Part shown: piece by piece, positions 1-4,962 of the stretch
Position numbering within the stretch: position 1 is the stretch's first letter
Layout of the letters: each line of letters opens with the position of its first letter
Source: an uncultured Rikenellaceae bacterium
GTDB taxonomy: Bacteria; Bacteroidota; Bacteroidia; Bacteroidales; Rikenellaceae
Assembly: GCA_947176715.1 (NCBI GenBank)
Contig: CAMWRR010000117.1
Span: 1-6,107, forward strand
DNA: 6,107 nucleotides
Direction of reading: 5' to 3'
Notes under the pieces: model-generated
Told to the model about the DNA's origin: nothing
Database searches by the model: none
What the model saw: the letters and a program-made list of their open reading frames with translations, nothing else
Position numbers and translations under genes: made by a program

Positions 1-130
1 AACTCCGTTACTCTCCCTTGCGGGCCTCCGTTGGGGGAGGCTCCGGCCCGCTCGGCCCCTGCGCTACGCTCCGGGTCCGCCAAGAGGAAAGGCCTACGGT
101 CCTCGTGCCTCGGACCGGAATAAGAGGAAT
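1..130. repeat. GC-rich hairpin-forming intergenic block, possible dispersed repeat
   Basis: This block is much richer in GC than the AT-rich sequence that follows. It holds several short inverted repeats: GCCTCC at 24-29 with GGAGGC at 36-41, the overlapping alternative CGGGCC at 21-26 with GGCCCG at 45-50, and CGGTCC at 97-102 with GGACCG at 112-117. All three forward frames are open across it, so an open frame here says little about coding. The sharp change in composition and the packed palindromes resemble multi-copy intergenic repeats (REP-like elements), but only one copy lies in the window, so repeat status is inference. It could also be the tail of a gene entering from the left. Confidence 0.35.
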
Positions 131-233
131 TTGTGGTTGATGCCACTCTGCTATGCTTCGGGGTTATCAAGCAAAAAACACCTTGATCCGAAAACCGAAA
201 CCCTAATCAAACTAAAAGCATCTGCCCTCCTCG

Positions 234-274
234 TTAACGCAAAACGACGTAAATCGAAAAAGCGTTTTGCTAAC
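234..274. repeat. Inverted repeat with 12 paired bases
   Basis: GCAAAACG at 239-246 is the exact reverse complement of CGTTTTGC at 263-270, with a 16-base loop. GTTA at 233-236 and TAAC at 271-274 extend the pairing across a two-base bulge (237-238). No T-run follows on either strand, so it is not a standard intrinsic terminator. It may be a stable RNA hairpin, a protein-binding site, or chance. Confidence 0.4.
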
Positions 275-420
275 CAAGACGACACTTTCTGTATATCTTC
301 TATTACTTATCACCGCTGGTGCACAGACAAGACACAAATACAAAGGACAATACCCATCCAACCAAACAATATAAGACTCCTTGCCACTCGGGCCTAACAA
401 ACAAAAAAATGTCTGTCCTC

Positions 421-590
421 CTCGTCCTGCTACAACCTAACCGAGTAACCGTAACCAAACCTCGCAATCAATCCTTGTAATTAACCCTTATAACATAACC
501 GAACAACCGAACCTCATAACCGAATCTTACCATCAAGCCTCATAACCAAACTTCGCAACCAAATCCAACCAACCCCTTAGCACAACCAAC
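421..590. repeat. Strand-skewed, AACC-rich imperfect repeats
   Basis: By hand count the plus strand has about 13 G against about 62 C in 170 bases, a very strong skew. The sequence is built from degenerate units around AACC. CCTCATAACCGAA at 512-524 recurs as CCTCATAACCAAA at 538-550, and the segment 453-474 recurs with a few changes at 544-566. On the minus strand this reads as GGTT-rich sequence directly after the operon terminator. I read it as low-complexity intergenic DNA rather than coding sequence, because no frame gives a plausible protein. Confidence 0.5.
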
Positions 591-621
591 AAAAAGGTCC
601 CGAAACAAACGTTCCGAGACC
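591..621 (-). terminator. Intrinsic (Rho-independent) terminator of the operon
   Basis: Read on the minus strand, an 11-base arm (621 to 611, GGTCTCGGAAC) pairs along its full length with the second arm (606 to 596, GTTTCGGGACC). Two of the pairs are G-U wobbles, and the loop is four bases (GTTT). Five T residues follow at once (595 to 591). The hairpin begins 25 bases after the TAA stop of gene F, where an operon terminator is expected. The wobble pairs and the T-run on one side only make it directional for the minus strand. Confidence 0.88.
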
Positions 622-646
622 ATATAAGAATTGTTTAAACGCGATA

Positions 647-1294
647 TTAAAGAATAGAGTCGAGCTCTTTAGCCAATGCCTCCGACTCTTTTGCCAACTC
701 CGACACATAAGCGCTCTTGGCCGCTCGTATGGCCTCTTTGGCTCTCACCGCAATCATAACGCGTACTTCGTATGTACCGCCGGTAGCTTCGCGATATATC
801 TCCAATAGGGGGATGGCCTTAGCGAGACGGGCGTTTACGAGATGCTTGTTAGACGATACGAATTTGTCTATCACCTCTATGTCGCCCTCACCGTAGTCGT
901 TGTTAGCGACATTCTCTTTAACGAGTTCGGCTATCTGAGAGCTTATTTTCTCGGCTATCTCGGTCATGGCCCTGCTGTCGGCTATCTTCTTGGCAGCGGT
1001 GTAGTTGCCGCCTTTTGACATGTGTGTGCCGATTATGTAATAGGCCTCTCCGTTCTCGTCCTCCTGAAGCTCGGCGTAACGGCTGTCCTGCAGCTGACGC
1101 TCCAAAGGCAACTTTCCGGGCATTACTTTCCAGCCCTCTTTCTCCAAGATTTTGGCCTCTTTCTTACAATCTCTGTCGACGCGCTCTTTGAGCTCTTTTT
1201 TAAGCTCTTTGTCTGATTTCTGCGTCTGTGCGAATACCTCGGCCGTACACAAAACGGCCGTCGCACACATCACGATACTGAAAAACCTTTTCAT
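647..1294 (-). CDS. Gene F: secreted LPP20-like envelope protein, last gene of the operon
   Basis: A 215-residue exported protein of unknown function. Residues 1-22 form a signal peptide (MKRF basic end, hydrophobic core, VFA before the cut) with Gln23 as the likely new N-terminus; Cys16 lacks a proper lipobox. A Lys/Glu-rich helical stretch, possibly coiled coil, spans about 27-52. It is followed by EGWKVMPGKLPLERQLQDS (53-71), which I recognise as typical of a Bacteroidales family of hypothetical proteins. Residues 84-185 look LPP20-like: a YYIIG strand, an Ala-rich helix with repeated AxxxA spacing, then a TYEVRVMIAV strand. A charged helix ends the protein. An ATG ten codons upstream (1324) is in frame, but starting there would bury the signal peptide, so 1294 is chosen. 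It lies 79 bases after gene E and just before the terminator. LPP20-type proteins are usually outer-membrane associated, so a structural or accessory envelope role is inferred. Confidence 0.85.
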   Translation of the reverse strand: MKRFFSIVMCATAVLCTAEVFAQTQKSDKELKKELKERVDRDCKKEAKILEKEGWKVMPGKLPLERQLQDSRYAELQEDENGEAYYIIGTHMSKGGNYTAAKKIADSRAMTEIAEKISSQIAELVKENVANNDYGEGDIEVIDKFVSSNKHLVNARLAKAIPLLEIYREATGGTYEVRVMIAVRAKEAIRAAKSAYVSELAKESEALAKELDSIL

Positions 1295-1373
1295 AATATT
1301 CAGTTTTAAGTTTCTATAATCCATTCAATTAAAGTTCAATCGAACACGAACCGTCATGCCGAAACAAGGCCTA

Positions 1374-2672
1374 TTACCAATTATAGACCACCGGCACCGA
1401 CAGGGCAACCTTGTGCATCACCCCCTTGCCGTCCGACACCGTCATGCTCCCGCGCAATATATCCACACGCACAGAGGCCGAATCTGTCTCATAAGGCCCG
1501 GTGAATGCGAGCGTCAGCGAATTGACGCCCATGCCGGTAAGCACCGTGTCGATACCGTCTGCCGTTATCGGCATCCGTATGCCCGGTACACGAAGCGACA
1601 CGCCCTTAACCTTAAGATCGTCGCGGTTGACGCCAACATCCATCCGCATCGTTATGCCGCCCACTATCGAGTCGGTCCGCACCTCTGCCGTCATCGACGC
1701 CTCTCCAACCGGTCTTATCTCTATCACCGTTCCGGCGAGGTCGGCGAATATCTGCTCGCGTATCGACACGGGGCCTACGCGTTGCGATAACTGAACGATA
1801 TTCTGTTCGTTCACGTCGGCATCCGCATAGTCGTAGGTCACAACCCATTCGGTGCCGCGTTTTTCGGCATGCAACTGAGTGAGAGTTTCCGACTTGAGCG
1901 ACGGTTTACGCGAACACGACACCGGTTTGTCGCCGAGCATCAACCGATAGACATACTCTCCCGGACGCGAAGATACCTCGCTCAGAAATATACGGCCGTA
2001 AAGGGCCGAATAGTTGCGTTGCAAGGTCTGCGCGTCGCCTTTGCGCACATCGTCGAAGAAGTAGTCTGTCAGCGGTTTAAGGTCGCTTACGGCCCTGTCT
2101 ATCTGCTCCACCGACTCTATGTTGTCGTACCCGTCGCGCAACTCTTCGTAACGGGCCGCCATCTTGCGGTCGTTGGTGTTGAATATGTCGACCAATCGTT
2201 TCAGCTCTATCCTCGGGAACGGATATTTAATTGAGTAGAGCCATGTAACCTCGCCCGTCTCTTTATCCTGACGTTTCTCCCAATAGTAGTCCTCCGCTTT
2301 GGAGGCCGATATGCCCGTCAGGAAAGGGACGGTGGCCGCCTGAGTCTTGTATGTCGTGGAGAAGTTGTCGACAAAATCGGTTATCCCCGAGGTCATCGTC
2401 TCCTGCGACAGCGTGCTCGCGCTCGACGACTGCACGTTCTGCGCCACCGACTCTATCACCTGCATGCGTATATTATCCATACACAACGATTTTGCACGCT
2501 CCAAATCGTCGGCCACGGCAGAGGTTATTATATATTCCGTCTCCATTGTGTTGAGCCACACGGGGGCCTTCTTGGAGCTTCGTTCCACCACTTTGACGGC
2601 CGCGAAAGATACGGAGCCCGAGAGCATCACGACAGCGGTCAGAGCAACGGCTCTTCTGACAAAACCAACCAT
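1374..2672 (-). CDS. Gene E: secreted protein with N-terminal LPP20-like domain
   Basis: A 432-residue exported protein without an assigned function. Residues 1-24 are a signal peptide ending SFA, with Ala25 at +1. After it comes the LPP20-like signature: APVWL (36-40), the strand EYIITSA (46-52), and a helix beginning at DDLERAK and running to about residue 82. A Ser/Thr-rich linker and the strand VTWLYSIKYPF (142-152) close that domain. Residues 154-225 are mostly helical and charged. From about 225 to the end the pattern is alternating beta strands, with a Gly/Asp-rich beta C-terminus (330-432) ending VVYNW. I see no catalytic motif and no type IX secretion signal. The ATG at 2672 follows an AAAAAGG run only two bases away that overlaps the stop of gene D, so translation of D and E may be coupled. 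The TAA stop is followed directly by an in-frame TAG. It is probably a periplasmic or outer-membrane partner of the other products. Confidence 0.87.
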   Translation of the reverse strand: MVGFVRRAVALTAVVMLSGSVSFAAVKVVERSSKKAPVWLNTMETEYIITSAVADDLERAKSLCMDNIRMQVIESVAQNVQSSSASTLSQETMTSGITDFVDNFSTTYKTQAATVPFLTGISASKAEDYYWEKRQDKETGEVTWLYSIKYPFPRIELKRLVDIFNTNDRKMAARYEELRDGYDNIESVEQIDRAVSDLKPLTDYFFDDVRKGDAQTLQRNYSALYGRIFLSEVSSRPGEYVYRLMLGDKPVSCSRKPSLKSETLTQLHAEKRGTEWVVTYDYADADVNEQNIVQLSQRVGPVSIREQIFADLAGTVIEIRPVGEASMTAEVRTDSIVGGITMRMDVGVNRDDLKVKGVSLRVPGIRMPITADGIDTVLTGMGVNSLTLAFTGPYETDSASVRVDILRGSMTVSDGKGVMHKVALSVPVVYNW

Positions 2673-2679
2673 AACCTTT

Positions 2680-3417
2680 TTAGTTTACTGACAAGAAATT
2701 GGATACGTACCATCTGTTGAGCGCATCTATAAGTATGCGTTGCACGAACACCTCTCTGGCGCTATCCTCGAGTGCCGTGTAGCCCCCCTCTTCGCCTATG
2801 CGTCCCGCTATCTGTCGCATCTGCTCGGCCACGGCGGGATATTCGTCCACCACGTCGGGCACCGATGCCAGTAATGCGAGAGCCTCGTTGGGACGGCCCA
2901 TCTTCTCGAGCGTCTGCGCCTTGGTGATGATGGCGGGTATGTGGGTGGTGTAGTAGTCTATGATTTTGCCGCGCACCCGCGTCATGAAACTACGTACGCC
3001 CGGACTCTTGGGCTTTATCTGCGAGATGGCTTTCACAACGGCCCTCTGGTCGGAGCCGTCTATGCCCTGCACCTCGAAGGTGTAGGAGTCTATAACCGTA
3101 CCCTCCGCCAAATCAATGACATAGAGCGTCACATCCATTCCTACCACGAACTGCACGGGAGCGGTGGCCGTTGAGCTCTTGTCTACGGTAACCGCATTGG
3201 CCGTCAGCACCATCTGCCCCGACACCGCACCGAATCCGTTCTGCGTGGCGATCTGACCGAGTTTCTGAGCGAGCAATGATTTGGCCGCCGATGGCAGGTC
3301 GGCCTTGTCCGACAACATGGGTGTTATGGCCACCATCTGTTGCGACGACATCACGTTCTGTGCAAACGTCGCCAAAGGCAACATGCAGACGAGCGCCGCT
3401 ATGATCTTCTTTAACAT
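2680..3417 (-). CDS. Gene D: secreted protein with possible CsgG/FlgO-like N-terminal domain and TPR-like helices
   Basis: A 245-residue exported protein. Residues 1-19 are a signal peptide (MLKK basic start, cut after TFA) with Gln20 at +1. Residues 30-65 give a strand (VAITPML) and a helix with the spacing LPSAAKSLLAQKLGQIA, then NGFG. This is followed by alternating strands (68-118), including VVGMDVTLYVIDLAEGTVID and YTFEVQGIDG. A helix that selects an old or conserved gene, then strands describing a value of an attribute, is the order seen in CsgG, FlgO and LpoB-type domains, but I cannot confirm the fold. Residues 163-205 form a helix pair with TPR-like spacing (KAQTLEKMGRPNEALALLASVP in part). 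The C-terminal 25 residues are helical and aromatic. It starts 32 bases after gene C, and its stop is 7 bases before the start of E. I recall similar hypothetical proteins in Bacteroides; no enzymatic motif is visible. Confidence 0.85.
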   Translation of the reverse strand: MLKKIIAALVCMLPLATFAQNVMSSQQMVAITPMLSDKADLPSAAKSLLAQKLGQIATQNGFGAVSGQMVLTANAVTVDKSSTATAPVQFVVGMDVTLYVIDLAEGTVIDSYTFEVQGIDGSDQRAVVKAISQIKPKSPGVRSFMTRVRGKIIDYYTTHIPAIITKAQTLEKMGRPNEALALLASVPDVVDEYPAVAEQMRQIAGRIGEEGGYTALEDSAREVFVQRILIDALNRWYVSNFLSVN

Positions 3418-3449
3418 GACAATCGTTTTTTTCGGTTCTACTTTACGGC

Positions 3450-4394
3450 CTACTTGCCGCCGATAGTTATGATAGCCTCGCCGAGACCTTTGGTGTCCAA
3501 CTTGGCGTCTATGTTATAGGCCTCCCTCAGGTGACGACGCAACCCGTTGGCCCACTGACGGGTATCGACAGCCCTGCCGTTGGCGCCCTCCAAAGGTATG
3601 CGCACCTGCTCGAACACCATGCGGTTCTCGGTGGCGTCGGCCGTAGAGAAACGCCCGTGTACGGTGTTCTCCGCCACCCAATCCTCTATGAGGAATCCCA
3701 GCTCCTCGCCGTCGAACTCCGACTCGAAGTCTACGTCGCTGCCGCTCCAACGGCGACATGTCAGCTTGACCTCGCGTCCGTTCTCGAACAGATCGTCGAA
3801 ATGGCTCTGCAACTGGTTGTTGAAGTTGTCGATATGGGCCAGCACGCTCTCTTCGAGCAACACGGGCAACTCGGCGCTGAACGACGGGGCGCCGGTTCCC
3901 GAGGCGGCGGCCACCTGTTTGTCGGTGTATGAGTCGAGTCCGCGGAGGTTGAAGGTGACGCTCTGTTTGGGACCGGTCTTGTTGACGGTCCACGTCAGCT
4001 GCAATATTATGTCGGCCTTGGCCGTCCTCTTGAGCGCCTCCAGAGGCGTTTCGGCAAGCACGTCGCCCTCCTCTTTGGAGAGTGTGACGGCATCTTCGGC
4101 CGCATCGTTACGCACGGAGCGCATGGCAGACTCGAGGTCTTTGAGTGGGAAGCCGCGGTCGGCCATCATCTCGCCGAGCTTGCTTATGACGAGCAACAAA
4201 TCCGTATCTTCCTGCAACGCACGCTGATAGTCGGGGTATCTCTCCGCCACCCCTTGGTTATCGAAAGTCTTGACATAGCCGTGTTTGGTGCACCACGCGT
4301 CGCTGGGCACCACCATCAACGTAGGCTTCTTGGCCTGTCCGAAGCATGTTATCGCCGCTAAGGAGATAACCGCCCCCAATATCAATCTCTTCAT
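3450..4394 (-). CDS. Gene C: DUF6175-like secreted protein
   Basis: A 314-residue exported protein that I recognise, from memory, as resembling the Bacteroidetes family DUF6175, whose function is unknown. Residues 1-19 are a signal peptide (MKRLILG start, cut after CFG) with Gln20 at +1. Cys17 is preceded by AIT, a poor lipobox. The hallmark KPTLMVVPSDAWC (23-35) is a strand followed by a turn. KLGEMMADRGFPLKDLE (72-88) is a helix, and ADIILQLTWTV (127-137) and the following SVTFNLRGLDSYTDKQVAA are strands, ending in SGTG (165-168). This helix-strand pattern recalls CsgG-like domains. A second domain (about 205-314) ends in GLGEAIITIGG. An ATG two codons upstream (4400) is also in frame. The internal ATG is preferred because AGGA lies six bases before it and A occupies positions -3 and -6. 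The gap to gene B is 6 to 12 bases, which suggests coupled translation. Confidence 0.87.
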   Translation of the reverse strand: MKRLILGAVISLAAITCFGQAKKPTLMVVPSDAWCTKHGYVKTFDNQGVAERYPDYQRALQEDTDLLLVISKLGEMMADRGFPLKDLESAMRSVRNDAAEDAVTLSKEEGDVLAETPLEALKRTAKADIILQLTWTVNKTGPKQSVTFNLRGLDSYTDKQVAAASGTGAPSFSAELPVLLEESVLAHIDNFNNQLQSHFDDLFENGREVKLTCRRWSGSDVDFESEFDGEELGFLIEDWVAENTVHGRFSTADATENRMVFEQVRIPLEGANGRAVDTRQWANGLRRHLREAYNIDAKLDTKGLGEAIITIGGK

Positions 4395-4400
4395 ATTCAT

Positions 4401-4405
4401 TCCTA
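4401..4405 (-). promoter_or_regulatory. Shine-Dalgarno-like TAGGA that decides the start of gene C
   Basis: On the minus strand TAGGA sits directly against the outer ATG (4400), too close to act on it, but six bases before the second in-frame ATG (4394). That spacing fits ribosome binding for the inner start. Most other genes in the window lack any such motif, which is usual in Bacteroidota, so the support for the inner start is moderate. Confidence 0.45.
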
Positions 4406-4406
4406 A

Positions 4407-4919
4407 TTAAAATCCTGAACCTAACTTCTTTACGATGCCTTGATTTTCCAGCTCACGGCGAAGATTGTCGTAGTTGACCACCACTACTGCGCCCACACGG
4501 TAACGCCTCTTGTCTATCTTGGTGACGTCGCGTTCGTTGCCGGTTAGGGTCACGAAACGCATGTAGGCGCCCCCGTCGGCGAAGAAGCTGTCGAAATATC
4601 CGGCATGCTCCTGTTCGGCGGCACTGTCCTGCACGAGCGGCCTCTTGCCCGGCACGCTGCCGTTAGAGGGAATCCCCTTGAATATGACACCGTGCACCGC
4701 ATTCTTCTTGGCCTGCTCGGCAGCCACCACAGGAGCGGCGGAATCGCTCCACACGGCCACCACCACATTGCCCTGCGTGCCTACCGACACCGGAGCTATC
4801 TCGTATTTCCACTCCGAGGTCTCTACGTTGGCCTTCTTTGTCTTTTGTTTGTGTTGTTGCGCCGTCGCCGCCACAGGCAACGCCAACATTACCATCAACA
4901 ATAACTTTTTCATATTCAT
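4407..4919 (-). CDS. Gene B: small secreted conserved hypothetical protein
   Basis: A 170-residue exported protein of a type I recognise from Bacteroidales genomes but cannot name. Residues 1-20 are a signal peptide (cut after ATA) with Gln21 at +1. A short Lys/Gln-rich linker (22-31) leads to EWKYEIAPVSVGTQG (36-50), the strand NVVVAVWSDS (51-60), and a helix AAEQAKKNAVHGVIFKGIP (66-84). Residues 105-123 contain YFDSFFADGGAYMRFV, and the end is a strand VGAVVVVNYD (142-151) followed by a helix and the C-terminal LGSGF. The strand, Ala-rich helix and strand order is loosely like the LPP20-like parts of E and F. No catalytic motif is seen. A second in-frame ATG two codons in (4913) has A at -3 and -6 and could be the true start; gene C begins with the same ATGAATATGAA. 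The gene starts 43 bases after the stop of A. Confidence 0.83.
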   Translation of the reverse strand: MNMKKLLLMVMLALPVAATAQQHKQKTKKANVETSEWKYEIAPVSVGTQGNVVVAVWSDSAAPVVAAEQAKKNAVHGVIFKGIPSNGSVPGKRPLVQDSAAEQEHAGYFDSFFADGGAYMRFVTLTGNERDVTKIDKRRYRVGAVVVVNYDNLRRELENQGIVKKLGSGF

Positions 4920-4962
4920 CTTACACAGATATTTTCCGTTAAAAAATTCCTCTCCGTATGGA

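Larger units (their letters stand above)
131..590. other. Intergenic region without a supported gene
   Basis: I see no convincing gene, tRNA or rRNA here. A forward frame is open from the left edge to 397 (ATG at 131). Its product is Lys/Arg/Thr-rich, matches no family I recognise, and has no ribosome-binding site. A reverse frame at 212-400 would need a TTG start and looks equally unlike a protein. The stretch holds an inverted repeat (234-274), a purine-rich 14-mer present twice (221-234 and 412-425, one mismatch, read as ACGAGGAGG(G/A)CAGA on the minus strand), and a G-poor zone at 421-590. It lies downstream of the terminator of the minus-strand operon. Confidence 0.5.

Noticed and set aside
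2..397. Forward frame open from the left edge, possible tail of a gene entering the window
   Set aside because: The first 120 bases are open in all three forward frames because of GC richness, and the rest encodes a low-complexity basic product without known motifs. It is kept only as a caution in the intergenic entries.
1295..1373. Hairpin or internal terminator in the gap between E and F
   Set aside because: Only a five-base stem with a wobble pair can be formed and no T-run follows, so E and F are taken as co-transcribed.
1356..1790. Forward open frame of 144 codons
   Set aside because: Antisense to the 3' part of gene E; the His/Arg/Tyr-rich product has no recognisable motif.
3514..3993. 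Reverse open frame of 159 codons in another frame of gene C
   Set aside because: It overlaps gene C almost completely, and its Arg/Gln/Gly-rich product is typical of a shifted frame.
3580..4227. Forward open frame of 215 codons
   Set aside because: It is antisense to gene C and its product is very Ser-rich, as expected from reading the opposite strand of a GC-biased gene. No start signal.
647..4919. Lipoprotein signal in genes C and F (Cys17 and Cys16)
   Set aside because: The residues before Cys (AIT and AVL) do not fit a normal lipobox with Gly, Ala or Ser at -1, while good signal-peptidase-I sites follow.
4920..4962. Internal promoter in the gap between A and B (TATCTGTG resembles the TAnnTTTG element)
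   Set aside because: It lies almost against the start codon and has no TTG-type upstream element at the expected distance.
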